Below, one piece after another: positions 30,711 to 39,303 of a stretch of DNA of 64,000 nt. The notes below the pieces were generated by a model. It was given only the letters and a program-made list of their open reading frames with translations. It did not search any database and was not told where the DNA came from. The DNA comes from Halocalculus aciditolerans (GTDB taxonomy: Archaea > Halobacteriota > Halobacteria > Halobacteriales > Halobacteriaceae). A program made the translations under genes and the position numbers. The number at the start of each line of letters is the position of its first letter. The stretch's first letter is position 1. The stretch covers positions 930,001 through 994,000 of the forward strand of contig NZ_BMPG01000001.1 in assembly GCF_014647475.1 (NCBI RefSeq). Direction: 5' to 3'.

Positions 30711-32039
30711 TTCTTCGGAGTCGCCTTCGTCGGTGGCGTCGACGCGGCGGCGGACGTCGACCTGGTAGTTCTTGAGGATGTCGCGGCCGAGGAGGAGGGG
30801 GTACTCCATGTGGCCGCGGTCTTCGAGGCTGGCGGCGACGGTGTGGCGGTCGCCGCCGACGCCGACGACGATGTCGACGACGGGCCGGGACTTCCCGGAT
30901 TTCACGCTCCCGGATTTCACCTTCGTCATGGACTTGATGGGGCCAGCGCCGATTTCGGCGGCGAGCCGGGTGTCGATGCTGGTGCGGGACGCGCCGGTGT
31001 CGGATTTCGCGAGGACGCGACGCGTCCCCGAGGTCCCGGAGACGAGGACTTCCTCGGTGTAGCCGATGACCTGGTCGGCCTCCGTGGGCGCTTCCTCGCG
31101 CTGCGTCGGGACGCCCTTCGGCGTGGAGGTGTCCATGCGCGCGGAGAGCGCTTCGACCTGCTCGTCGTCGACGCTCCCGCCGGCCTCGCGGATGGCGGCG
31201 CGCGCGATGTAGGGCGCGGGGCAGACGCCCGTCGCCGAGAAGAGCCCTTTGAAGCCCGCGGTCGGGTTGACTTCGAGGACGTACCAGCCGTCGTCGCCCT
31301 GAATGACGTCGACGCCCGCGTAGTCGAGACCGATGGTCTCGGCGGCGCGAACGGCGATATCCTCGACCTCCTTCGGGAGGTCCTCGACGCCTTCGACGTC
31401 GCCGCCGAGCGCGACGTTCGTCCGCCAGTCGTTATCCGGGGCGTACCGCCGCATCGCGCCGACGATTTCGTCGTCGACGACGTAGACGCGGAGGTCCTGG
31501 TGGCGGTCCTCGTCCCGCTCGATGAGCCGCTGTAAGAAGGCGTAGCGGTCGCCGACCATCGGGTTCACGTCCTCGTCCCTCCCGACCTTCCACGTCCCGC
31601 CGCCGTGCGTCCCGATAGCCGTCTTGAAGACCGCTTCCTCGCCGTACCGGCTGCGCTCGTCGTTCAGGCGGTCGGCGTCGAGAGAGAGGAGGGCGTCGGG
31701 AACGCGGACGTTCGCGTCCGTGAGCGCCGTCGCCGTCGCGAACTTGTGGAAGGCGGTGAGGACGTTCGACGGCCGGTTCAGCATCGGTCGCGTCCGCGCG
31801 TACGTGCTCGCCAGCCCGAGGAGCTCCGCCGGCTGCTCCGTGTTCGACAGCAGCAGGCGGTTCGCCACGATGTCCACGTCCGGTGAGAGCGACACCTCTC
31901 CGTCCGCGATGTCGATGGAGATAGTGTCGTCGCGCAGCCACACGCCCGTGTGCCCGAGGTCTTCGACCGCGTTCAGGATAGCCTTCGTCTCACGGCTCGT
32001 GTGCAGGCTCAACACGCCCACGCGAACGTCGTCGTTCAT
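30708..32039 (-). CDS. RimK-type ATP-grasp ligase fused to a retropepsin-like protease domain
   Basis: 443 residues. The ATP-grasp ligase spans about 1-290, with NRLLLSNTEQPAELL, AFHKFATATALTDANVRVP, VFKTAIGTHGGGTWKV and the Mg2+-binding VLEVNPTAGFKG. A linker of about 45 residues leads to a C-terminal aspartic-protease-like fold (from about 340) with RVLAKSDTGASRTSID (DTGAS) and YPLLLGRDIL. RimK-type ligases add amino acids, often Glu, to a protein or small molecule; the fused protease type is known as an ATP-dependent zinc protease partner in bacteria. It diverges from the M14-like gene at 32132 across 92 bases, suggesting an add/remove cycle. Confidence 0.88.
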   Translation of the reverse strand: MNDDVRVGVLSLHTSRETKAILNAVEDLGHTGVWLRDDTISIDIADGEVSLSPDVDIVANRLLLSNTEQPAELLGLASTYARTRPMLNRPSNVLTAFHKFATATALTDANVRVPDALLSLDADRLNDERSRYGEEAVFKTAIGTHGGGTWKVGRDEDVNPMVGDRYAFLQRLIERDEDRHQDLRVYVVDDEIVGAMRRYAPDNDWRTNVALGGDVEGVEDLPKEVEDIAVRAAETIGLDYAGVDVIQGDDGWYVLEVNPTAGFKGLFSATGVCPAPYIARAAIREAGGSVDDEQVEALSARMDTSTPKGVPTQREEAPTEADQVIGYTEEVLVSGTSGTRRVLAKSDTGASRTSIDTRLAAEIGAGPIKSMTKVKSGSVKSGKSRPVVDIVVGVGGDRHTVAASLEDRGHMEYPLLLGRDILKNYQVDVRRRVDATDEGDSEE

Positions 32040-32131
32040 ACTCACTGGCACAGAGCCGCCGGCCAAAGGCCTGCCGAACTCCGCGCACGGAGTCGAAAAG
32101 CGTTACCCCGCGCCCCTACTCCACTCGAGTA

Positions 32132-33142
32132 ATGGCTCACGGGGCGTTCACCTTCAACGGCGGTTCGGTCGCACCCGGGGAGACCCAGCACTTCCGGTAC
32201 AGCGTCAGCGAAACCTACCTCGGCGACCCCGTCCGCCTCCCCGTCAACGTCGTGAACGGCGAGCGGGACGGCCCGACGGTCGTCCTCACCGCCGCGACAC
32301 ACGGCGACGAACTCAACGGCATCGAGGTCGTCCGCGAAGTCGCCACCGACTGGGACCACACCGACCTCCGCGGCACCCTCGTCTGCCTCCCCGTCGTGAA
32401 CGTCCCGGGCTTCATCGCCCAACAGCGCTACCTCCCGATCTACGACCGCGACCTCAACCGCTCCTTCCCCGGCGACCCCGATTCGACGTCCGCGAAGCGG
32501 ATGGCGAACACCATCTTCCGGAACTTCATCGAACCGGGCGACGTCTGCCTCGACTTCCACACGTCGACTCGCGGCCGCTCGAACATGATTCACGTCCGCG
32601 CCGACATGAGCGACGACGACGTCGCCCGCCTCGCGAGGGCGTTCGGATCGAACGTCATCCTCGACAGCGACGGGCCGTCGGGGACGCTCCGCCGCGAAGC
32701 CAGCGAAGCCGGCGTCCCCACCGTCACCGTCGAGATGGGGGAAGCCCACCGCTTCCAGCGCGCGTTCATCGACCGCGCGCTCGACGGCGTCGTCAGCGTC
32801 CTCGCCGAGTACGGCCTCCGCGAAATCGGGAGCGTCCGCTGGCCCGGCTGGCGCACCGTCATCGAATCCGGCGAGAAGACGTGGCTCCGCGCGGACGTCG
32901 GCGGCCTCGTCGAAACCCACCACGAGCAGGGCGACCTCGTCGAGGAAGGCGACACCATCTGCACCATCGCCAACCCCTTCAAGACCGAGCGCACGACGGT
33001 CGAAGCGCCCTTCACCGGCCTGCTGGTCGGCATCCTCGAGAACCCGCTCGTCTACCCGGGGAACCCGCTCTGCCACCTCGTCGAACTCGACGAACCGACG
33101 ACTCGCGCCTACGAGCAGGCCGGTGGGACGCCGCAGGCCTGA
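32132..33142 (+). CDS. Succinylglutamate desuccinylase/aspartoacylase family (M14-like) zinc enzyme
   Basis: 336 residues. Zinc ligands are in TAATHGDELNGIE (His57, Glu60) and CLDFHTSTRG (His near 150), and DRDLNRSFPGDP provides the substrate Asn-Arg. A glutamate that fits catalysis is in VTVEMGEAHR. The C-terminal beta-barrel (KTWLRADVGG to PLCHLVEL) resembles a biotinyl-like hammerhead, seen in deacylases of this family. Its divergent pairing with the RimK-type ligase implies that the two act on the same substrate. The ATG at 32132 follows CCGCGCCCCTACTCC. Confidence 0.88.
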   Translation: MAHGAFTFNGGSVAPGETQHFRYSVSETYLGDPVRLPVNVVNGERDGPTVVLTAATHGDELNGIEVVREVATDWDHTDLRGTLVCLPVVNVPGFIAQQRYLPIYDRDLNRSFPGDPDSTSAKRMANTIFRNFIEPGDVCLDFHTSTRGRSNMIHVRADMSDDDVARLARAFGSNVILDSDGPSGTLRREASEAGVPTVTVEMGEAHRFQRAFIDRALDGVVSVLAEYGLREIGSVRWPGWRTVIESGEKTWLRADVGGLVETHHEQGDLVEEGDTICTIANPFKTERTTVEAPFTGLLVGILENPLVYPGNPLCHLVELDEPTTRAYEQAGGTPQA

Positions 33143-33205
33143 CCCGCAGACGGCCATGCCCGCTTAGTAACTTCTATGTGCGGGCGGCAAGGAGTGACAA
33201 GTGGT

Positions 33206-33604
33206 ATGAGCCAGTCGTACGACCGAGGCCTCGTCGAGGACTTCGGCCGGTGGAAGGAGTTCTCGGCCGGGATGTGGGCCTGGGTTCTCCATAAATTCAC
33301 GGGCTGGGTGCTCATCGGGTACCTATTCACGCATATCGCTGTACTGAGCACCGCACTCCAGAGTCCGGAGGCGTACACGCAGACGCTCCACGGACTAGAG
33401 AGCCTGGCCGTCGTCCGCGTCCTCGAAGTCGGACTGCTCGCGGTCGCCGTCTTCCACATTCTGAACGGCGTCCGCCTCCTCTTCGTGGACCTCGGGCTCG
33501 GCCTCGACCTCGACGTACAGGAGAAGAGTTTCTACGCGGCGCTCGTCCTCACGGCCGTCATCGTCGTGGCGAGCGTCCCGACCTTCATGGAGGGGGTGTT
33601 CTGA
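33206..33604 (+). CDS. sdhC: Succinate dehydrogenase membrane subunit C (cytochrome b556-like)
   Basis: 132 residues, three transmembrane helices. The heme-ligand region is [14 protein letters not shown] (His in helix 2), and [21 protein letters not shown] is the SdhC signature near the N-terminus. First gene of sdhCDBA; its stop and the sdhD start share one base (TGATG). ATG 33206 is chosen because [18 protein letters not shown] is the haloarchaeal SdhC start. A TATA-like CTTAGTAAC lies 36-44 bases upstream. Confidence 0.93.
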   Translation: MSQSYDRGLVEDFGRWKEFSAGMWAWVLHKFTGWVLIGYLFTHIAVLSTALQSPEAYTQTLHGLESLAVVRVLEVGLLAVAVFHILNGVRLLFVDLGLGLDLDVQEKSFYAALVLTAVIVVASVPTFMEGVF

Positions 33605-33984
33605 TGTCGAACTCGAACAACCCGGAACGCGTCTCCAGCTTCGCGTACGGTGGCACGCGCTGGCTGCTTCAGCGCCTCACCGCCGCGTTCCTCGTCGTGG
33701 TGCTCGCGTTCCACTTCTTCCTCCTCCACTTCGCCGTGCACGCACCAGAAATCACGTTCGCCGGGTCGCACTTCCGCATGCAGCAACTCGGCTATCTCGT
33801 GACGATGGTGCTCTTCCTCGCAACGGCGACGTTCCACGGGACGAACGGCATCTACAACGCCCTCGTCAACCAGGGCATCGAGGGGACGCAGAAACAGGCG
33901 GCGAAGTGGATTCTCGTCGTCGCGAGCCTCCTGCTCTTCGTGCAGGGCGCGCGCGTCGCCTGGCAGCTGACGGTGGGATTCTAA
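33604..33984 (+). CDS. sdhD: Succinate dehydrogenase membrane subunit D
   Basis: 126 residues with three helices; WLLQRLTAAFLVVVLAFHFFLLHFAVH and FLATATFHGTNGIYNALVNQG carry histidines suitable for heme and quinone contact. Start overlaps the sdhC stop by one base, and the next gene begins 5 bases after its end, so all four subunits are likely made from one transcript. Confidence 0.92.
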   Translation: MSNSNNPERVSSFAYGGTRWLLQRLTAAFLVVVLAFHFFLLHFAVHAPEITFAGSHFRMQQLGYLVTMVLFLATATFHGTNGIYNALVNQGIEGTQKQAAKWILVVASLLLFVQGARVAWQLTVGF

Positions 33985-33988
33985 CACT

Positions 33989-34831
33989 ATGAGCACGCAA
34001 ACGCCGAACACGGACGCCGAATCGGACTCGCCGCAGGCCGAGCGGATGGAGCGGAAGGCCGAGCGGGACGACGAAGCACGCGCGAAAGCCGGGACGGACG
34101 CCGACGAGCGCCAGATCACGCTCAAGGTCTTCCGCTACGACCCGGAGATTCCGGACAAACAGGAGCCGCGCTTCGACACCTTCGAAGTCCCCTTCGAGCC
34201 CGGTATCACCGTCCTCGACGCGCTCATCTACGCGCGCGACACCTACGACTCCAGTCTCACCTTCCGGCACTCCTGCCGGCAGGCCGTCTGCGGGAGCGAC
34301 GCGCTCTTCATCAACGGCAGCCAGCGCCTCGGCTGTCAGACGCAGGTCGCCGACCTCGACGACTCCGAGACGGTTCGCGTCGAGCCGCTCCCCCACCGCG
34401 ACGTCGTGAAAGACCTCGTCGTGGACATGGACCACTTCTACGACCAGATGGAGTCCGTGGAGCCGTACTTCAGTCCGACAGAAGAGCCGGACGGCGAACA
34501 GCTCCAGTCCCGCGAGAACCGCGAGAAGATCAAGATGAGCACGCGCTGCATCTGGTGTGGCGCGTGTATGTCCTCCTGTAACATCGCCGCCGGCGACAAC
34601 GAGTACCTCGGGCCGGCCGCGATCAACAAGGCCTACCGCTTCTACTTCGACGACCGCGAGGACGAACAGCGCCAGCAGGAACGCCTCGAAATCATCGAGC
34701 AAGAACACGGCGTCTGGCGGTGTCAGACCCAGTTCTCCTGTACGACGGTGTGTCCGAAGGACATCCCGCTCACGGAGCACATTCAGGAGCTGAAGCGCGA
34801 GGCAGTCAAGCAGAACCTCAAATTCTGGTAA
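33989..34831 (+). CDS. sdhB: Succinate dehydrogenase iron-sulfur subunit B
   Basis: 280 residues. The [2Fe-2S] site is C96-x4-C101-x2-D104-x11-C116: an Asp replaces the third Cys, as is known in E. coli SdhB. The [4Fe-4S] cysteines are in STRCIWCGACMSSC, and a third group in CQTQFSCTTVCPKDIP. An acidic 35-residue N-terminal extension precedes the ferredoxin domain, a haloarchaeal feature. Links the flavin subunit to the membrane anchor. Confidence 0.95.
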   Translation: MSTQTPNTDAESDSPQAERMERKAERDDEARAKAGTDADERQITLKVFRYDPEIPDKQEPRFDTFEVPFEPGITVLDALIYARDTYDSSLTFRHSCRQAVCGSDALFINGSQRLGCQTQVADLDDSETVRVEPLPHRDVVKDLVVDMDHFYDQMESVEPYFSPTEEPDGEQLQSRENREKIKMSTRCIWCGACMSSCNIAAGDNEYLGPAAINKAYRFYFDDREDEQRQQERLEIIEQEHGVWRCQTQFSCTTVCPKDIPLTEHIQELKREAVKQNLKFW

Positions 34832-34834
34832 TCT

Positions 34835-36655
34835 ATGTACGAACACGACGTTATCGTAGTCGGCGGCGGCGGCGCGGGACTCCGCGCGGCCATCGGCGCG
34901 CACGAGGCGGGTGCGGACGTGGCTATCGTCACGAAACTCCACCCGGTTCGCTCCCACACGGGCGCGGCCGAGGGCGGTATCAACGCGGCGCTCCGCGACG
35001 GCGACGACTGGGAGCTCCACGCCTACGACACGGTCAAGGGCGGAGACTACCTCACTGACGCGCCGGCGGCGGAGACGCTCGCGCAGGACGCCCCCGAGAA
35101 CGTAGTACAGCTCGAGAACTGGGGGATGCCCTTCAGTCGCGAAGACGACGGCCGGATGAGTCAGCGGCCGTTCGGCGGGCTCTCCTTCCCACGTACCACG
35201 TACGCGGGCGCGGAGACCGGCCACCACCTCCTCCACACGCTCTACGAGCAGGTCGTCAAGCGCGGCATCACGGTCTACGACGAGTGGTACGTCACGCGTC
35301 TCGCCGTCACGGACGAGGACGACCCCGAAGACCGCAGCTGCCACGGCTGCGTCGCCTGGGACGTCCAGACCGGCGAAATAGCCGGATTCCGCGGGCGCGA
35401 CGGCGTCATCCTCGCAACCGGCGGTGACGGCCAGGTCTTCGACCACACGACGAACGCCGTCGCCAACACCGCGGACGGCGTCGCGATGGCGTACCGCGCC
35501 GGCGTCCCCATCGAGGACATGGAGTTCGTCCAGTTCCACCCGACGACGCTCCCCTCCACGGGCGTCCTCATCTCCGAAGGGACGCGCGGCGAGGGCGGTA
35601 TCCTCTACAACTCCGAGGGCGAACGCCTCATGTTCGAGTACGGATACGCCACGAACGACGGCGAACTCGCCTCCCGCGACGTCGTCTCCCGCGCCGAGCT
35701 CACCGAGATCAACAGCGGGCGCGGCGTCGACGACGAGTACGTCCACCTCGACATGCGCCACCTCGGCGAGGAGCGCATCATGGACCGCTTGGAGAACATC
35801 CTCCACCTCGCGGAGGACTTCGAGGGGGTCGACGGCCTCGAAGACCCCATGCCGGTCAAACCCGGCCACCACTACGAGATGGGTGGCATCGAGACGAACG
35901 AGAACGGCGAGACCTGCATCGACGGCCTCTACGCGATCGGCGAAGCCGCCTGCGTCTCCGTCCACGGCTCCAACCGCCTCGGGGGCAACGCGCTCCCCGA
36001 ACTCATCGTCTTCGGCGGCCGCGCCGGCCGCCACGCCGCCGGCGCGGACGTCGGCGAACCCGAGATTCCCGTCGGCAAATCCGGCGACGGCATCGAGGAG
36101 AGCGACGTCCAGTACCCCGTCGACCCCGGCAGCGCCGACGAGACGTCCGCCGTCGTCTCCGGCGACACGCCCGACGACGTCATCGACGCCGCCGTCGAGG
36201 CCGAAACCGAGCGCATCGACGGCCTCCTCGAAAAAGAGGACGGCGTCAACCACGCCGAAGTCCGTTCGAAGATTCAGAAGACGATGACGGACAACGTCAA
36301 CGTCTTCCGCGAAGAAGACGGCATCCGGGAGGCTCTCGAAGTCATCCGGGAAGCCCGCGAGGAGTACCAGGACGTCTACGTCGCCGACAAATCCCGGACG
36401 TTCAACACGGACCTCCAGCACACCATCGAGACACGGAACGTCATCGACACCGCCGAAATCATCGCCATGGGCGCGCTCGCCCGCGAGGAGTTCCGCGGCG
36501 CGCACTGGCGCAAGGAGTTCCAGGAGCGCCGCGACGACGAGTGGCTCAAGCACACCTGCGTCTCCTGGAACGACGGGAACCCCGAACTCTGGTACCGTCC
36601 CGTCCTCCTCGACGGCGAGAACAAGACCTACGAACCGAAAGAACGGTCCTACTAA
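34835..36655 (+). CDS. sdhA: Succinate dehydrogenase flavoprotein subunit A
   Basis: 606 residues. The FAD-binding motif VVGGGGAGLRAA (8-19) and covalent-FAD His41 in PVRSHTGAAEGG are present, as are GMPFSREDDGRMSQRPFGG, VQFHPTTLPSTG (substrate His) and HTCVSWNDG near the C-terminus. Full length and intact. Oxidises succinate to fumarate and passes electrons to menaquinone through SdhB. Starts 3 bases after sdhB. A multi-hairpin element follows the stop. Confidence 0.97.
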   Translation: MYEHDVIVVGGGGAGLRAAIGAHEAGADVAIVTKLHPVRSHTGAAEGGINAALRDGDDWELHAYDTVKGGDYLTDAPAAETLAQDAPENVVQLENWGMPFSREDDGRMSQRPFGGLSFPRTTYAGAETGHHLLHTLYEQVVKRGITVYDEWYVTRLAVTDEDDPEDRSCHGCVAWDVQTGEIAGFRGRDGVILATGGDGQVFDHTTNAVANTADGVAMAYRAGVPIEDMEFVQFHPTTLPSTGVLISEGTRGEGGILYNSEGERLMFEYGYATNDGELASRDVVSRAELTEINSGRGVDDEYVHLDMRHLGEERIMDRLENILHLAEDFEGVDGLEDPMPVKPGHHYEMGGIETNENGETCIDGLYAIGEAACVSVHGSNRLGGNALPELIVFGGRAGRHAAGADVGEPEIPVGKSGDGIEESDVQYPVDPGSADETSAVVSGDTPDDVIDAAVEAETERIDGLLEKEDGVNHAEVRSKIQKTMTDNVNVFREEDGIREALEVIREAREEYQDVYVADKSRTFNTDLQHTIETRNVIDTAEIIAMGALAREEFRGAHWRKEFQERRDDEWLKHTCVSWNDGNPELWYRPVLLDGENKTYEPKERSY

Positions 36656-36661
36656 CGCACG

Positions 36662-36796
36662 TTTTTATCGCGAGCGCCCGGCGATGCCGGGCGCTCGATA
36701 AAGACCTGCACTAAAAGCTCGGCGCGCTCCCGTCGCGCCCATTCGGGCGCGGTGGTCGCGCTTGAGCCTCGCGCGGAGCGCGAGTGAACCGCTCGG
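36662..36796 (+). repeat. Multi-hairpin 3' element, copy B (after sdhA)
   Basis: T-tract 36662-36666, 6 bases after the sdhA stop. Hairpin 1 is CGAGCGCCCGGC (36671-36682)/GCCGGGCGCTCG (36686-36697), loop GAT; then ATAAAG and CTGCACTAAAAGCTC (36706-36720). Hairpin 2 is closed by GCTC (36717-36720) and GAGC (36764-36767), where the other copies have GCCC/GGGC. Hairpin 3 is CTCGCGC/GCGCGAG (36768-36784), followed by TGAACCGCTCGG. Hairpin 1 arms are identical to copy E. Confidence 0.82.
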
Positions 36797-37092
36797 CTCG
36801 GCCTTTTCAAGGCGTCACCAGTAATCTGAGATTTCTGGTTGGCGAACGAGACGCTTCGCGTCTCGTTAACGCTCGCCTCGCGGATGCTCACCGTCCTTGT
36901 TTCGTCGCTGTTCTCGGTTTCTTCCGAATTACTTCGACAGTAACGCGGACGCTACCCTGCCGACGATTCGCCGAACGTTCAAGTGTGAGAGCGCGGCGAA
37001 CTCGGGCCGTGACGTGAGAACGCGCCCGGGAGGGGGTTCGGTGAGTGGCGGCGACCTCCCGGCGAGTCGAAGAGCGCGGGCCGTCCGAACGC
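36797..37092. other. Remainder of the 437-base sdhA-XapX spacer
   Basis: No gene. It holds a CCAG-AATCT hairpin near 36819-36839 and a perfect AACGAGACGC/GCGTCTCGTT hairpin with loop TTC (36845-36867). Similar TTC-loop hairpins occur at 43045-43067 and 58238-58258. Beyond 36880 I see nothing specific. Confidence 0.5.
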
Positions 37093-37290
37093 TTAGAGGC
37101 CGAGCCGGCCGAGGACGTCGACGCCGACGCCGGTGTATTCGACGGCTTTGTAGCCGAGGTAGATGCCGACGATTCCCATCACGCCCGCGAGGTTCGGGGG
37201 CGCGGGGATGGGGACGCGGAGCGCGGCGAAGACCGCACCGGTCACCGCGCCGACGAGGAGCGCGACGGCGACGAGAGTCGTGTTCATCAC
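37093..37290 (-). CDS. XapX domain membrane protein
   Basis: 65 residues, two transmembrane helices, with the XapX signature ALRVPIPAPPNLAGVMGIVGIYLGYKAVE read across the loop and second helix. Function unknown; in bacteria the domain occurs in small proteins of uncertain transport role. A complete small gene with a normal ATG. Confidence 0.85.
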   Translation of the reverse strand: MMNTTLVAVALLVGAVTGAVFAALRVPIPAPPNLAGVMGIVGIYLGYKAVEYTGVGVDVLGRLGL

Positions 37291-37394
37291 TCGTCGGGTC
37301 GCGCTCCGCGGTCAAAAAGGTCGAGATTCACCGGACGCACTCGTCTGCCGAGGGAGATACGGCCCGGGTCGACAGACGGGCCAGTGCCGGCGCG

Positions 37395-37847
37395 TTACTC
37401 CTTGTACTCCTTGCGGTAGCCCTTGAACTCGGTGCGGTGGGCTTCCTCGTCGGCGAGGAGCGTGACCGCGAGGTCCTCGGTGACGGGGTCGTCGGCTTCC
37501 TCGGCGGCCGTGATGAGCGCGCGGTAGGTCTCGATGGCGTCGTTCTCGGCGGCGACGACGCCGTCGATGACGGAGACGACGTCCGTGGTGTCCTCGGGCG
37601 GCTGGAGGTCGTGCTGGCTGGCTTCGAACGCCGCGGAGCCGGGCGGCGCGGCGTCGAGCTGCTTGAGTCGCTCGCCGAGCTGTTCGGCGTGCCCGAGTTC
37701 CTCCTGGATGTCCGTCTGGAGGCTCTCCTTGATCTCCTCGGCGCGCACGCCGTCGAGGACGATGCTGTTCGAGAGGTAGTTCATGACCGTCTCGATCTCG
37801 TCCTGATACGCCTTCTGCAGTAGCTCGATGACTTGGTCGTCTGCCAT
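37395..37847 (-). CDS. Ferritin-like four-helix diiron protein
   Basis: 150 residues. Two long helical pairs with ferritin-type ligands: EIETVMNYL (Glu), EELGHAEQL (ExxH), then VVAAENDAIETY (Glu) and LLADEEAHRTEF (ExxH). This is the bacterioferritin/rubrerythrin-like pattern, so an iron-binding or peroxide-related role is likely. It sits 46 bases downstream of purD on the same strand, and nothing links it to purine synthesis. Confidence 0.85.
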   Translation of the reverse strand: MADDQVIELLQKAYQDEIETVMNYLSNSIVLDGVRAEEIKESLQTDIQEELGHAEQLGERLKQLDAAPPGSAAFEASQHDLQPPEDTTDVVSVIDGVVAAENDAIETYRALITAAEEADDPVTEDLAVTLLADEEAHRTEFKGYRKEYKE

Positions 37848-37893
37848 GTTTCGGTCTTCGAGCGCCTCCGATAAAGGTCTAGGTGCCGCCGCG

Positions 37894-39180
37894 CTACTCG
37901 CCGCGGAGGGTCGCCATGTGGTCGATGCGCCGTTGGACGAGCGCGTCGGTGCCGATGTCGTGGCGGACGTGGAAGCCGTCGTCGACGTCGGCGAGTGCGG
38001 CTTCCGCCTGGGCCTCGGCGGCGGTGATGCTGTCGGAGCGACCGACGACCGCGAACGACCGGGAGGTCGTCGTGTAGACGCCGCCGTCGCGGGCGTCGAC
38101 GCTCGCGTAGAAGAGGAGAGCGTCGCCTACGGAGTCCTCGTCGACGACGACTTCCGCGCCGGCTTCGGGGTCGGTGGGGTAGCCGGCGGGGACGGCGTAC
38201 TTGCAGACGGTCGCTTCGCCCGAGAACTCGAGGGCGGGGAGGGCGTCGCCGTCGCGCGCGGCGGTGAGGACGTCGATGAACGGCGTCTCCATGACGGGGA
38301 GCGTATTCATGGCTTCGGGGTCGCCGAAGCGCGCGTTGAACTCGACGACCATCGGGCCGTCCGTGGTGAGCATGAACTGGCCGTAGAGCACGCCGCGATA
38401 CTCGGGGAGCGCGTCCACGACGGCCTCCAGTACCTCGACGGCGGCCTCGTAGTCGCCGTCCTGCATGAACGGCAGTTCCAGCGTCGTGTCGCTGTAACTC
38501 CCCATCCCGCCGGTGTTCGGGCCGTCGTCGCCCTCGTAGGCGCGTTTGTGGTCTTGGACGGCGGGCGTGGTGCGGAGGTCGCCGTCGGCGACGAACGCCT
38601 GGATCGTGAACTCCTCGCCGACGAGGCGGTCCTCGACGACCCACTCGCCGTGGCCGCTGTCGCGGACGTAGTCGGCGGCCTCGGCGTGCGTCACTTGGTC
38701 GCCGGTGACTTTCACGCCTTTTCCGCCCGTGAGGCCGGTTGGTTTGACGGCGACGTCGCGCTCGAGTGATTCGACGTAGTCGGCGGCCTCGCTCGCGTCG
38801 TCGAACGTCTCGAAGCCCGGCGTGCCGGGGATGTCGTGTTCGGCCATGAAGTCGCGCTGGAAGGCCTTGTCCGTCTCCAGGCGGGCGTCGGCCTGTCGCG
38901 GCGCGAACGCGTAGATACCGGCGTCCTCTAGGGCGTCGACGACGCCGGCCTGTAGCGGGGCTTCGGGGCCGACGGCGACGAGCGTTGCGCCGACGGCTTC
39001 CGCGGCCTCGACGACCGCGTCGGCGTCCGTCTCGTCCACGATGTGTACGGAGTTCGCGAGGCGGTCGATACCCGGGTTCCGGTTACTCGCCGCGGCGTGC
39101 AGGTCGCAGTCGGGCGCGAGCGCGCGCGCCATCGCGTGTTCGCGGCCGCCGCCCCCTACGAGGAGCACTGTTTCGGTCAT
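37894..39180 (-). CDS. purD: Phosphoribosylamine-glycine ligase
   Basis: 428 residues, an ATP-grasp enzyme that makes GAR in purine synthesis. VLLVGGGGREHAMARAL is the N-terminal signature. PTGLTGGKGVKVTG is the ATP loop, and EFNARFGDPEAMNTLPVM is the metal site. Full length. The ATG at 39180 is chosen because the upstream extension is not family-like. No other purine gene adjoins it. Confidence 0.95.
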   Translation of the reverse strand: MTETVLLVGGGGREHAMARALAPDCDLHAAASNRNPGIDRLANSVHIVDETDADAVVEAAEAVGATLVAVGPEAPLQAGVVDALEDAGIYAFAPRQADARLETDKAFQRDFMAEHDIPGTPGFETFDDASEAADYVESLERDVAVKPTGLTGGKGVKVTGDQVTHAEAADYVRDSGHGEWVVEDRLVGEEFTIQAFVADGDLRTTPAVQDHKRAYEGDDGPNTGGMGSYSDTTLELPFMQDGDYEAAVEVLEAVVDALPEYRGVLYGQFMLTTDGPMVVEFNARFGDPEAMNTLPVMETPFIDVLTAARDGDALPALEFSGEATVCKYAVPAGYPTDPEAGAEVVVDEDSVGDALLFYASVDARDGGVYTTTSRSFAVVGRSDSITAAEAQAEAALADVDDGFHVRHDIGTDALVQRRIDHMATLRGE

Positions 39181-39303
39181 ACCCGACCCGTGAACGCACG
39201 GAAGTGTAAACCTTCTCCTACTGAACACACTGAGTGTACACGAACGTGCCTTCGTTTCGTCGAGTCACGCGGGCTTTTCCGCCTCGCGGACGTCGACTCC
39301 CGT

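Noticed and set aside
34260-34340. Loss of an iron-sulfur Cys in SdhB as a defect
   Set aside because: Asp in the third position of the [2Fe-2S] motif is known in functional SdhB, for example E. coli.
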